A stretch of 64,000 nucleotides of DNA from JANXUC01 sp964619065 (GCA_964619065.1 CAZUCC010000019.1:1-64000), one strand, 5' to 3'. Positions 41,960 through 50,618 are shown, numbered from the stretch's first letter. The notes: generated from the letters alone by a model not told the origin. Program-made: numbers and translations.

Positions 41960-43480
41960 TCAATCGGAATATGGCCCTTGCCGCAGGGTGGAGTCATGCC
42001 GGGGAAGCGAGGCCAGGACGGCGACCCCAAGTCCCGAAGCAAGTTCATCGGCTGTTCGGAACGCTGGATCAAGATGGTCTGCCGCAAACGCACAACCGGC
42101 ACTGGCGCCTCCCGCCACAGCCGCTGAAGCTAGGGCAATGAACCAGACCGGAAACAAGGGCAGAGCCGGGATCATCGGCGCCTCAGCGACCATCACATTG
42201 ACGATGCCGTGTTCATCAAGTGCATCCCCAATGCGGTTCTCCTCCAGCTTGTGCTGGTACAGCACGTAATTGTCTTCCGCAATTTTGGCCGTCCGTACTA
42301 GGGCGCCTTGCCGGACGGCTTGCTCACCCAGATCCTCTGCCATATTGTGATAGCGGGCGATTATCGACTGGTTAGCCGCGGATCGGCCGCGCAAGCCATT
42401 CAACTCGACTTGCGCTTTGGCGAGTTCCGCTTCGACCCAGGTGTGCGTGGGCTGTCGATCCGTGGTCTCTTCCCGCACGGGTTTTAGCTCTTCCGCGGCA
42501 ATCGATGCCTTTGTGTCGGCGATCTGATCTTCGATTTCGGTCACCAGACGGTATTGGGGCTGGAACTTAGTGAGGAGTTCTCTCCGCTTCAGCTGGAGAC
42601 TCATCAGTGTCGATTTAAGCTGCTGCAAGAGAAATGGGTTGTCGGCAACTTTGACTTGGGTCGTTTCACGGCTGGGTGTGGAGGAGAGCTTTTTTTGGAG
42701 CGTATCGATACGCAACTCCGCTTCGGCGATGGCGGTTCGGGTCTGCTCTTGGGATGCTTGAAAGTCGGTAAGCTTCTGCAACACGAGATCGCGTTCCATG
42801 GCGGCGGAAACGATCCCGGCTTGCCGCGCATAGCTCACCATGCTCTGCTCGGAGTCTTGCAGAACATCACCGTAATACTTTGACTGCTGGTCGTAGAAGC
42901 GCAATTGCCCTGCCGCGCGATGTACTTCAGCGTGTTTTGTAAGATACAGCCGCATGAGAGCTCCGAGCACCTGCAGGGATTCTCCGCGGTCGGACGACCG
43001 ATAGCTCACACGAACGAGGTTGGTGCGTCGAACTGGCTCCACGCGCAAATGGCGTTGTAAGCCGCGCACGGCTCCATCGATTTGTTCTTCTGCACTGGCC
43101 CGGAACACAGTGAGCGGCCATATCCTGGCCAGCAGGCCATGGCGAACCAGCCCAACCCTGCTCACGACTTCCCGTAGCAGGTCTTGGTCGCGCAGCATTT
43201 CCGCCTCCGAGTTAAGTTCTTCCTCGGTCACCGCCGTGCGTAGAAGCGGAACCGCGAGGTCGGCAGGTCCGACGACCGGGTTGACGCGTTGCTTTTCCAC
43301 CAGAAACTTCATCTCCCCTTCGTATCGTGGCCGCAAAAATCCATAGACCAAGCCAATAGTCAGAGTTACGACAAAAGTTAATAGAAACACACGTTTCTGC
43401 CGGAACAGGACAGCCGCCAGATCGCGCAGCGTAGGGGCCGCACGCGAATCGTCCGCCACAAGGACCAATTCTTCCCGCAT
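41960..43480 (-). CDS. Wzz/GumC-type polysaccharide co-polymerase
   Basis: 506 residues. Membrane helix 1 is near residues 29-50 (RVFLLTFVVTLTIGLVYGFL) and helix 2 near 450-472 (PVWFIALASAAVAGGASAGC). Between them is a long periplasmic part with the GumC-like RYEGEMKFLVEKQRVNPVVG and extensive coiled coil (QKLTDFQASQEQTRTAIAEA, LKRRELLTKFQPQYRLVTEI). The C-terminus (DPAFRTADELASGLGVAVLA) is the usual linker to a tyrosine kinase domain, but here that domain is a separate gene. It sets chain length and links polymerisation to export. Confidence 0.92.
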   Translation of the reverse strand: MREELVLVADDSRAAPTLRDLAAVLFRQKRVFLLTFVVTLTIGLVYGFLRPRYEGEMKFLVEKQRVNPVVGPADLAVPLLRTAVTEEELNSEAEMLRDQDLLREVVSRVGLVRHGLLARIWPLTVFRASAEEQIDGAVRGLQRHLRVEPVRRTNLVRVSYRSSDRGESLQVLGALMRLYLTKHAEVHRAAGQLRFYDQQSKYYGDVLQDSEQSMVSYARQAGIVSAAMERDLVLQKLTDFQASQEQTRTAIAEAELRIDTLQKKLSSTPSRETTQVKVADNPFLLQQLKSTLMSLQLKRRELLTKFQPQYRLVTEIEDQIADTKASIAAEELKPVREETTDRQPTHTWVEAELAKAQVELNGLRGRSAANQSIIARYHNMAEDLGEQAVRQGALVRTAKIAEDNYVLYQHKLEENRIGDALDEHGIVNVMVAEAPMIPALPLFPVWFIALASAAVAGGASAGCAFAADHLDPAFRTADELASGLGVAVLASLPRHDSTLRQGPYSD

Positions 43481-43513
43481 GCTAATGCCCTCGCCTTGCT
43501 ACGCTGCTTGCCA

Positions 43514-44254
43514 TCAGAGTTTCGCCCCGTTCAGATACAGCCCGAGGGCGCTCGTCGGAATAAATTTCTCAATCTTCGAAAACTGTGTCTTGGGCACGAA
43601 GAGCATGTCGCCGGGCTGAAGATGGATGTCCTCCACCAGACTTCGCGCTCGTAGAATGCGCTTCAGATCGACCACCTTGGTCTCGACGTATCCTTCGGTA
43701 GTGCGTCGAAACAAGACAACCTGCGAAGTCTTTGCCTTATCGGTAAGGCCGCCGGCGATGGCCGCTGCTTGTAGCAAAGTGACATCGCCCCGGAGTTCGT
43801 ACTTGCCGGGCCGGCCTACCTCTCCCGCAGCGAGAAAGTAAGGATGCTCAAAATCTTTCAGGGCGATGCTGACTTCCGCCTGGTTCAGACTGGCTGCGTA
43901 GGCTGTCTCAACCTGGGAGGTAAAGGCTGGCAGAGTAAGCTCCGCCGCGCGCAAGCTGCCCGCCATGCGGAGCGAGATGAAGCCGTCAGGCTGGACCGTG
44001 ACGGTTTGGTTGAATTCCGGGGCAAAGGTGAAGGTTAACTCCAGAGTATCGCTCTGTTGGATGTGATAGAGCTGATTCCTCGTTCCCTGGAGACCCGCTC
44101 CTGGCGACTCCGGCCCCGAGCCGGTTTTTGTCTCCCCGTTTGCCAGGGATTTCAGGTTTGCCTCCACCTTTGCCCCTCGCTGTGCCAGGATGGTCGTCCC
44201 GCTCAGCGAAGCCAATAAAAGAACACCGAAAAAAACTTGTGTGATGAGCTTCAT
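43514..44254 (-). CDS. polysaccharide export protein (Wza/SLBB type)
   Basis: 246 residues with a signal peptide (residues 1-24, VFFGVLLLASLSGTTILA then Q). The polysaccharide-export domain starts YHIQQSDTLELTFTFAPEFN and QTVTVQPDGFISLRMAGSLR. An SLBB domain follows (YFLAAGEVGRPGKYELRGDV, TLLQAAAIAGGLTDKAKTSQ) and DIHLQPGDMLFVPKT near the end. It is shorter than the ~380 residues of E. coli Wza and lacks a lipobox cysteine. It is the first gene of the minus-strand polysaccharide operon. Confidence 0.92.
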   Translation of the reverse strand: MKLITQVFFGVLLLASLSGTTILAQRGAKVEANLKSLANGETKTGSGPESPGAGLQGTRNQLYHIQQSDTLELTFTFAPEFNQTVTVQPDGFISLRMAGSLRAAELTLPAFTSQVETAYAASLNQAEVSIALKDFEHPYFLAAGEVGRPGKYELRGDVTLLQAAAIAGGLTDKAKTSQVVLFRRTTEGYVETKVVDLKRILRARSLVEDIHLQPGDMLFVPKTQFSKIEKFIPTSALGLYLNGAKL

Positions 44255-44727
44255 GCGCTGGAAGTTCTAGGCCGTGAGGTCCAAACGTAACGGCGGACGC
44301 ACAACTCGCCAAGACTAGGAAAGTGTTGTGTACCGACGTGGAGGTCGTTTCCAGAGTGCGCTGCCTGCCGCAGGGTGGAACAGAACGTCACAGACAGCAG
44401 CAACGGCGCTGGTTCCCACCATATCGGAAGCAAGAGGTGCAAGTCCTGAATGGCACAAAAGTGTTGCACTACGGAAGGTGCACCCTCGAAAGTAGAGTTT
44501 GTATTCTCTCCAGAACCCGAAGAGTCTTTACGTGCCGAATGGTGGGCAAACGGCCTTAGAGACAAAATGCGACGTTGTGAATCCGGGCCTTGAGATGCTG
44601 CTGTGATTCATTTTCAAAACGGGACAACTTCACTAAATTTTCCTTTCTTGCTGTTAATTTCCAGTTCCGCTTCTCGCGAAATATGCGTAGGATAACTTCA
44701 CATTTTTTACGATTGGGGTGTACAGAC
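44255..44727. other. divergent promoter region between EPS operon and LuxR gene
   Basis: 473 bp with no convincing gene. It must hold the promoters of the EPS operon (minus) and the LuxR gene (plus). An imperfect inverted repeat (GGTGGAAC near 44374-44381, GGTTCCCACC at 44411-44420) is present. A TGGCAC/TTGCA pair at 44451-44468 has the wrong spacing for sigma-54. AT content rises from 44590 to 44720 before the LuxR start. Confidence 0.5.
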
Positions 44728-45435
44728 ATGCCACTTACTGACACCGTATTCCAGCCCATTTCCGTTCTGGTTGCAGATTCCAGCCAGATGCAATCCCAAC
44801 TTTTAACCGGCGCTTTGCGCCGTCGGCCCGATTTCAAAGTCTCCGCTTGTGAAATGGATGCCGAGTCCATGTTGCGTGGGATGCAGCGCGCTCTCGTCGA
44901 TGTAATTCTGCTGAACCCGAGCCTCCACGACGAAGCCTGCTTCACGGCCATCCGCCGTGTCCATCTCACGTATCCGCAAGTGCCACTCATCCTTCTCGGG
45001 GAGTGCTATGAACGGGACGTGGTGGTCAATGCATTTCGCTCTGGCGTGCGCGGTATCTTCTGTTTTGCCGAGGAGTCGGTGCGTTCGCTTTGTAAATGTA
45101 TTCACACGGTGCGAGACGGCCAGGTCTGGGCCAGTTCGGACCAGATCCAGTTTCTGCTGGATCTTGTCTGCCAGGTGCCCTCGCTCCGGGTCGTCAATGA
45201 TTGTGGACGCAGCCTGCTTACCCCGCGGGAGGAGCAAGTGGTTGCTCTCGTATCGGAAGGCCTGAGCAATCGCGATGTTTCGAAAGAGCTCAGCCTCAGT
45301 GAGCACACCGTCAAGAAGTACTTGTTCCGCATCTTCGACAAGCTCGGTGTCTCCAATCGCGTAGAACTGGTTCTCTATGCCGTGAACCACGGCGACTCGC
45401 GCACCGCGGAGTGGGTACCTGGGATATCCGCATAA
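44728..45435 (+). CDS. LuxR-family regulator with degenerate receiver domain
   Basis: 235 residues from the ATG at 44728 (MPLTDTVFQPISVLVADSSQ); the frame is open further upstream but that part has no domain. The N-terminal 125 residues keep the receiver fold pattern but not its chemistry. The phosphoacceptor strand reads VDVILLNPSL (Asn for Asp), the switch Thr strand reads LILLGE, and the conserved Lys strand reads GIFCFAEE. The C-terminal LuxR helix-turn-helix is intact (LLTPREEQVVALVSEGLSNR, SEHTVKKYLFRIFDKLGVSN). It faces the EPS operon, so it is a candidate phosphorylation-independent regulator of it. Confidence 0.88.
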   Translation: MPLTDTVFQPISVLVADSSQMQSQLLTGALRRRPDFKVSACEMDAESMLRGMQRALVDVILLNPSLHDEACFTAIRRVHLTYPQVPLILLGECYERDVVVNAFRSGVRGIFCFAEESVRSLCKCIHTVRDGQVWASSDQIQFLLDLVCQVPSLRVVNDCGRSLLTPREEQVVALVSEGLSNRDVSKELSLSEHTVKKYLFRIFDKLGVSNRVELVLYAVNHGDSRTAEWVPGISA

Positions 45436-45510
45436 GGCAATCCGGATGGGCCCTGATCTACGAGGCAAAAACGGTGGAGGGCATGGGATTCTCGTTCGAG
45501 CACTCTTGCC

Positions 45511-46023
45511 TTGCCAAGCCGGGAATATCGGTGCGCCAGAACCACAGCAGGGCTACAATATCCTCCACTGCAAAGCCGCTACGGTTTGCAACGGCTGATT
45601 GCGCCGGTCGAAGGGCGCACTGCTTTCTGTGGAGTGTTTCTGGACAACAGCGAAAATCCCCGGCGCTGGACAGTGATCGTTTCTGGTCTGTTGTGCGGAA
45701 TCCTCGCGTTGGTGGTCATTTACACCAATCGCGGCGGGCTGAGCAGCCCGCTTTCCATCGTGGTGCTGGCCGCTGTGGGATTGTTGGCGCTGATTTTGCA
45801 ACTGCGCCTGCGCAGTGGAGCGCGGAGTACGATTGTACATGTGCCACTCCGGCTCAATCTGACAGGAATCTTCTTCGCGCTCGCCGCTTTAGGTGCCGAC
45901 CTCAAAGGTGTTCGGCCGGAACTTGCTCCAATGCTCGCGTTGCTGGCAGTTGCATGCTTCGCCGTCAGCAGCGTCATCGTTCTGCAAGGATTGCGCCGCG
46001 CCCCTTCTCGCCGCGAAAACTAA
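45511..46023 (+). CDS. small multi-helix membrane protein, unknown function
   Basis: About 170 codons from a TTG at 45511. The true start may be later, for example GTG at 45634, since the first 40 residues have poor composition. The C-terminal 125 residues contain four membrane helices (TVIVSGLLCGILALVVIYTN, SIVVLAAVGLLALILQL, LTGIFFALAALGADL, LAPMLALLAVACFAVSSVIV) and a basic tail (LRRAPSRREN). A longer overlapping plus-strand frame (45411-46154) has no such hydrophobic pattern and is a shadow. No family is recognised. It lies downstream of the LuxR gene on the same strand. Confidence 0.6.
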   Translation: MPSREYRCARTTAGLQYPPLQSRYGLQRLIAPVEGRTAFCGVFLDNSENPRRWTVIVSGLLCGILALVVIYTNRGGLSSPLSIVVLAAVGLLALILQLRLRSGARSTIVHVPLRLNLTGIFFALAALGADLKGVRPELAPMLALLAVACFAVSSVIVLQGLRRAPSRREN

Positions 46024-46180
46024 GGGCCACTTGGGGAAGTATTCGCCGTTACCAAATCAAGCACTCCCTCGAAAATGAGCCATGGGGACTTCGCCATAAA
46101 GAGCATCATGAAGAGGGGTTCATCAGGAAATCGGGAATGCTGCTTCCTACTTGACGTCTGGCGGCCCTTGACTCACAGCT

Positions 46181-47644
46181 TCACGGGACTAGGGAAGCAT
46201 CTTCGAGGACTCTTGGGTCGCGGTAGCCAAAAAGTTGGCGATGCTTAACCATTTCCGCGACCTCAGAAGGCACCATGGCTTCCCAGGAAGCATCGCTCTG
46301 TTTGATTCTTTTCAGAACATCGCGAGAGAAGATGTGCAGGACGCTTTCGTCAAAATTGTCGAGTGCCTTGATTCTGCCGCTTTCGACCAAATGCCGGAAT
46401 AAATGCTGCTGGGCTCCAGGTATCTCTACGTTCTCGATTGTCTTGAGTCGGCCCGTGGCGTTGTCCCGCAGGGGATACACGTAAAGCCGCAGGTCTTTGG
46501 TGAACAGCTTCCCGAAAGCCTCGAGGATGCCACCTTCCAGCCCAGTGTAGTATTTCTCGTCAAAAAGATCCGGGAGGTTGGCCACTCCCAACGCCACCGC
46601 AATCGGTCCCGAAGTGTATCGCGTCAAATACGCAGCCAAACGGTAGTATTCAAAATATACCGAGATCAACACCGTTTTACGCAATGCAAACAGTAGATCC
46701 GCCCGCGCCAAAAAGTCACTGAGATCGATCTCACCCGCCGAGAGCAGGTTCGTCATAGTGATCTCCATGAGCTGGACGACTTGCTTTTCTTGCACTTCCG
46801 GCTCCGTGGCAAAGCGTTCGTGGGCGCAACGAACCATGTCCATGTTGACTTTGGTTACGGGGCGGAAGCTGCCTCTCTCCACCAGAACGGCGTGCTTACG
46901 CAGCAACTCCGACGGCTGCTGCACTTCCCCCGTGGGCCCGAACATCGCGGCCCCGCTCAGGCCAAGTTGCACCAGCTTAAGACTCATCACGCGGTTGTCG
47001 ACGTAGCGGAACTCGATGCCGGAAAACTCGGCCATATCGATTTCCAGGCGCTGCGTCGTAAGGTTGTCTAACAGTGATTCCAACATCAAATGCGGCTGAT
47101 GATGGAGGAAGCAAGCGGCATACAGCAGGTTGACTCCGACGATCCCCAAGGCTTCCTGCTGCAGGCCATTCTCCTGGTCCCGCATCCGGACATGGATCAC
47201 GACCTGGCTGTCTTCGTCCCGTGGGTGAGCCTGGAACTTCACTCCCATCCAGCCGTGGCACTCATTGGTGCCTTGAAAATTGCGGGCCGATACTGTGTCC
47301 GCAAACGCGAAGAAAGCGGTGCTGCCGCCCCGCGAAGATAGGAGCCTTTCCATGTTCAACCGATGCTCGTGATCGAGCATGCTCTGCAGGCGTTCCCGGG
47401 ATACATAGCGCTTGCACCTCCCGTAAATTGCATCGCTCACGGCCATGTCATACGCTGAAATCGACTTGGAAATTGTGCCCGCTGCGCCACCCACTTTGAA
47501 AAACCAGCGGGCCACCTCCTGTGCGGCGCCGATCTCGGCGAAAGTGCCGTAGCGGAGCGGGTCGAGGTTAATCTTGAGCGCCTTTTGGTGGGTGCTCAGT
47601 TTTGGGCGTTCGTCGGCAAACTGAGTCTCGCTTTGGTTTATCAT
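46181..47644 (-). CDS. widely conserved protein of unknown function
   Basis: 488 residues from the ATG at 47644; a start at 47701 is also possible. It has the highly conserved block HQKALKINLDPLRYGTFAEI-GAAQEVARWFF, then VGGAAGTISKSISAYDMAVS-DAIYGRCKRYVSRERL. Later come FFAFADTVSARNF, HGWMGVKFQ and GIVGVNLLYAACFLHHQP. I recall relatives in Bacteroidetes, Planctomycetes and cyanobacteria with labels such as 'TonB-dependent receptor' or 'nicotinate-nucleotide adenylyltransferase'. Neither is supported here: there is no signal peptide, beta-barrel, TonB box or nucleotidyltransferase HxGH motif. It is cytoplasmic by appearance, and its function is unknown. Confidence 0.82.
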   Translation of the reverse strand: MINQSETQFADERPKLSTHQKALKINLDPLRYGTFAEIGAAQEVARWFFKVGGAAGTISKSISAYDMAVSDAIYGRCKRYVSRERLQSMLDHEHRLNMERLLSSRGGSTAFFAFADTVSARNFQGTNECHGWMGVKFQAHPRDEDSQVVIHVRMRDQENGLQQEALGIVGVNLLYAACFLHHQPHLMLESLLDNLTTQRLEIDMAEFSGIEFRYVDNRVMSLKLVQLGLSGAAMFGPTGEVQQPSELLRKHAVLVERGSFRPVTKVNMDMVRCAHERFATEPEVQEKQVVQLMEITMTNLLSAGEIDLSDFLARADLLFALRKTVLISVYFEYYRLAAYLTRYTSGPIAVALGVANLPDLFDEKYYTGLEGGILEAFGKLFTKDLRLYVYPLRDNATGRLKTIENVEIPGAQQHLFRHLVESGRIKALDNFDESVLHIFSRDVLKRIKQSDASWEAMVPSEVAEMVKHRQLFGYRDPRVLEDASLVP

Positions 47645-47734
47645 GGGCGCCCCCACAGACAGATACTTTTCGATCCGGTCCAAATTATCACATCGGCACA
47701 AGTTTCCCGAGGCTTTAAAGGTGGCCGGGGATTT

Positions 47735-49366
47735 TCATTGAACAGCGCAATGTACCTTTAGGGGTGGCCGCACTCCAGAGGCCAGGTTCAGAGTCTCCAC
47801 CCGATTCCGGCCTTTCGTTTTTGCCAGGTACAGAGCACTATCCGCTGCGCTCAGGAGGGCGTGTGTGTCCGTGTCACCTTCGGTCAGGGGAGCGGACACA
47901 AGGCCGATGCTAATGGTCACCGGAATCGGGCCAGCGCTGGTGGCAACGGGAAGGTCGGCGAGGGAGCGACGCAGCCTCTCGCCACCGGCGAGCAGGTCCG
48001 AGGCGGTGCAGCCGGGAAGAATGACCAGAAATTCTTCCCCGCCATAGCGGCCTACCGAGTCATAGGTTCTGACCGCGTTGCTCAAACGCTTGGCAACTTC
48101 TTGTAGCACGACATCTCCAACCGGGTGTCCATAGGCATCGTTAATCTGTTTGAAGTGGTCGACGTCCGCCATCATCAGGCCCAGCAGCGAGCCTTGAATC
48201 CGATTCTGACGTTGCACTTCCTTCTGCAGCAGGTCGAAAATCGCGCGTCGATTCCAAAGCTCGGTGAGCGCATCGTGCGTAGCTTCAATCTGTAGCGCCT
48301 GCTGAGCACGAATCAAAGCATCGTTAGCGCTTTCGGCCGTGTCTTTAGCCCGCTGAAGAGCGGCTTCGCTTCGCTGGTGCCGATGTTGAATGATTAATGT
48401 ACGAGCGCTGGAACTCACGAAGCAAACCACCAGAAGGAGCGCAGCTAGCATCGCGTGATTCAAGGCAACATGAGCGAGTAACAATAGGCTGAAGAAAGGG
48501 AAGAGAATCGGGAAAACTTCCCGGATCATGATGCTATGGGCCTTCTTGGCGGCCTCGGTGTCGGTTGGCTCCTCTTCATTCCATGTAGCCGCGATGACCA
48601 GTGGGATTACAAGCAAGAGACTCCAGATTAAGTCGAACCATTGGCCTGGTCTTAAGGGGCTTCCTGGATAATAAGTGTACGAATCAGCCGCGCCGGCAAA
48701 AAACAAATAAAGCGCCATGCGTCCGAAGAACTCGCGGACGAAGACAGAATTTGTCAAGCGGGCTCGTAAACAGAATGTGGCCACCAGGATTCCGTCACAG
48801 GTGACGCTGCGGGTCCAGCTGAAATGTCCAAGAGCGACTTGTACCGGCGACGATCCGGAATCGAAAAAGAAGTAGACTGCGATCCAGAACACAAGCACCT
48901 GTACGAAGTCCAGTACATGCAGGTAATCAAAGTGATCGGGTTCATGCCCGGGATCTAGAAAAAGCAGAATCCCAAACGGAAGCGTGGATACACTGAAGAG
49001 CACATCGTCCAGTTGATCCAAAGAATGGCCACCGCGAAGATCGATCCAGACTGCAACACCCTGAGCTATCGCCCAGAGCGCGAACGACATGGTCAGCGTC
49101 CGCCAGTAGTAGCGCGCAATATTGCCCGAACGGCCAAAGGCCCGCAGCGAAGTCAGAGCGCAAATCAAACCTAGGGCAAGTTGCGTGGTATCGGACAAGA
49201 ATGGGCCAGGTGGCCGAACGCCCAGCGAGGCCAGTACGAAGGCATGAGCCAGGAGTAGAACACCGATGGCAGCGATCATGGATCTGTAAGACCCATAGAA
49301 AGCCGCTATCCGGCCCATCATCCTATCCATGGGTGAATGAGTGCCTGGTGAATCAGTGTTCGGCAT
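47735..49366 (-). CDS. membrane diguanylate cyclase (GGDEF)
   Basis: 543 residues. The N-terminal ~330 residues hold about eight to ten membrane helices with no named sensor domain recognised. A short coiled coil follows (HQRSEAALQRAKDTAESAND). The GGDEF domain starts at EATHDALTELWNRRAIFDLL. The active-site signature is GGEEF in RYGGEEFLVI. An inhibitory I-site, RTYD, sits five residues before it, so product feedback is expected. It should make cyclic di-GMP. A PilZ-TonB fusion gene lies directly upstream on the same strand, and an exopolysaccharide locus is 3.5 kb away. Confidence 0.94.
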   Translation of the reverse strand: MPNTDSPGTHSPMDRMMGRIAAFYGSYRSMIAAIGVLLLAHAFVLASLGVRPPGPFLSDTTQLALGLICALTSLRAFGRSGNIARYYWRTLTMSFALWAIAQGVAVWIDLRGGHSLDQLDDVLFSVSTLPFGILLFLDPGHEPDHFDYLHVLDFVQVLVFWIAVYFFFDSGSSPVQVALGHFSWTRSVTCDGILVATFCLRARLTNSVFVREFFGRMALYLFFAGAADSYTYYPGSPLRPGQWFDLIWSLLLVIPLVIAATWNEEEPTDTEAAKKAHSIMIREVFPILFPFFSLLLLAHVALNHAMLAALLLVVCFVSSSARTLIIQHRHQRSEAALQRAKDTAESANDALIRAQQALQIEATHDALTELWNRRAIFDLLQKEVQRQNRIQGSLLGLMMADVDHFKQINDAYGHPVGDVVLQEVAKRLSNAVRTYDSVGRYGGEEFLVILPGCTASDLLAGGERLRRSLADLPVATSAGPIPVTISIGLVSAPLTEGDTDTHALLSAADSALYLAKTKGRNRVETLNLASGVRPPLKVHCAVQ

Positions 49367-49712
49367 AGACCCGCGGGGTTCGGTACCTTATTCACCTATC
49401 CATCGGCACATTTCGCCCGAGAAATTACTGGCATCGGGGCGGCACGGCTCCGCCAACGAACTCAGACCCAGGCACTCGGCAAGGTCTGTATAAAGTCTTG
49501 CTTTGGGTAGTGCGGTGCTTCAGCTAGGGGTAGACGTGCCCAAATACCGGCACATGTCCATTTCCAAAATGGGAATTTCAGAAAATAAAGTTCGCGGAGT
49601 TGGCGGAAGCCCTGTTTCTCACACAAAAACCAGCCTGCGTCCCGTAACTCGCTGATGGGAGAGGAGTTCGCGGAAAATGTTCCACGGGGAACATTTTTCG
49701 CAAAAATCGAGG
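49367..49712. other. intergenic region with parS-like palindrome
   Basis: 346 bp without a gene, between the PilZ-TonB stop and the cyclase start (both minus strand). It holds the long palindrome at 49670-49701. A half-matching stress-palindrome arm CTGTAT occurs near 49488, without a good partner arm. Confidence 0.5.
49670..49701. promoter_or_regulatory. 14-bp-arm palindrome containing a parS-like 16-mer
   Basis: GCGGAAAATGTTCC and GGAACATTTTTCGC pair around ACGG (14 positions, one G-T). The inner 16-mer at 49678-49693, TGTTCCACGGGGAACA, differs from the parS consensus TGTTNCACGTGNAACA at one informative position. It could instead be an RNA hairpin after the PilZ-TonB gene, although no U-tract follows. 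Confidence 0.4.
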
Positions 49713-50618
49713 CTAGCGGTCTTGCAGGCGGAACTCAACTTCGATCGTCGTCTCCACTTCCACCGCGTCGCCATTCAGCGTGAACGGCGAGAAGCGCCAA
49801 TTCTTGACCGCATCCGAGGCGGCGGTCGCCAGTTCGGGCGGGCCGCTGACTGGGCGCAAATCCACGACGCGGCCGTCTTTTCCCACGATCGTGTCCAGAA
49901 GCACGGTGCCTTCAATGTCCTTCTGCTGGGCTGCGTCGGGATAGACGGGCACAGTTCGGTAAGTGATCAGCGATTGCATTACGCTGGAAGCGACCGTGAC
50001 CCTCAGGGGAAGCGTTTCCGGGGCAACGGCAGCAGCCGGTTGCGCGCCGAGGCTCGTTGCCGCAGGGAAATGCCGGTAAGCCCAGACCCCCAAAGCGAGA
50101 ATTCCAGCAACAGCGAGCAGACGTAGAGCCTTGATAGCCCGGCGAATGCCATGTGGCCTCGGGGGCACGGCCTTGGGGCGGGCGGCTTGCAGGAAATGGG
50201 GTTCCTGCGGTTCGACCGGAGTATGCCTCGACGAGTCTCTTACCGGGTCCTTTACGGTATCCGAGGAAGAGACCATCACACGATGGTCCTCTTCCGTCCA
50301 CTGCCGGACAAGCTCCAGCTTGCGGGCGTTCAGGGTCGCGAACTCAAGCCCGCAGCGAATCCGATCCTGGTAGCGAACCCGCGCCCGAGCCTGCACCGTC
50401 TCGCTAGCGTGCGGCAGTTGGAACTCCACCCCGACCGACTCGCCGATATACAGATCCCCTGAAAGCACAGCGCTGATACCGCCGACACCAGCGTCGACGA
50501 GGCGTCCGGGCAGGTTCTGCGGTATGCCAGAGCGCAGCACCGTGACCTCAATCGGGCACGTCAATTCATAGCGGGAATGTCTACGGCGAAGAGGAGTCTG
50601 CAGAGGGATTGCCGCCAT
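49713..50618 (-). CDS. PilZ domain - membrane helix - TonB C-terminal domain fusion
   Basis: 301 residues. PilZ (about residues 10-115) begins RRRHSRYELTCPIEV, which carries the RxxxR c-di-GMP motif. The second motif reads VDAGVGGIS, with glycine where D/NxSxxG has serine. A single membrane helix follows a basic stretch (near residues 163-181, LRLLAVAGILALGVWAYR). The periplasmic end is a TonB C-terminal domain (TYRTVPVYPDAAQQKDIEGT-VLLDTIVGKDGRV, AVKNWRFSPFTLNG). It would connect cytoplasmic c-di-GMP to a periplasmic energy-transducing or binding domain. ExbB/ExbD are not nearby. Confidence 0.88.
   Translation of the reverse strand: MAAIPLQTPLRRRHSRYELTCPIEVTVLRSGIPQNLPGRLVDAGVGGISAVLSGDLYIGESVGVEFQLPHASETVQARARVRYQDRIRCGLEFATLNARKLELVRQWTEEDHRVMVSSSDTVKDPVRDSSRHTPVEPQEPHFLQAARPKAVPPRPHGIRRAIKALRLLAVAGILALGVWAYRHFPAATSLGAQPAAAVAPETLPLRVTVASSVMQSLITYRTVPVYPDAAQQKDIEGTVLLDTIVGKDGRVVDLRPVSGPPELATAASDAVKNWRFSPFTLNGDAVEVETTIEVEFRLQDR

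Noticed and set aside
44451..44469. Sigma-54-like TGGCAC ... TTGCA pair upstream of the LuxR gene
   Set aside because: The GG-GC distance is 12 nt, not the required 10, so it cannot serve as a -24/-12 promoter.
45411..46154. 247-codon plus-strand frame overlapping the small membrane protein
   Set aside because: It is rich in Arg, Ser and Cys without hydrophobic helices, while the overlapping frame shows four clean membrane segments.
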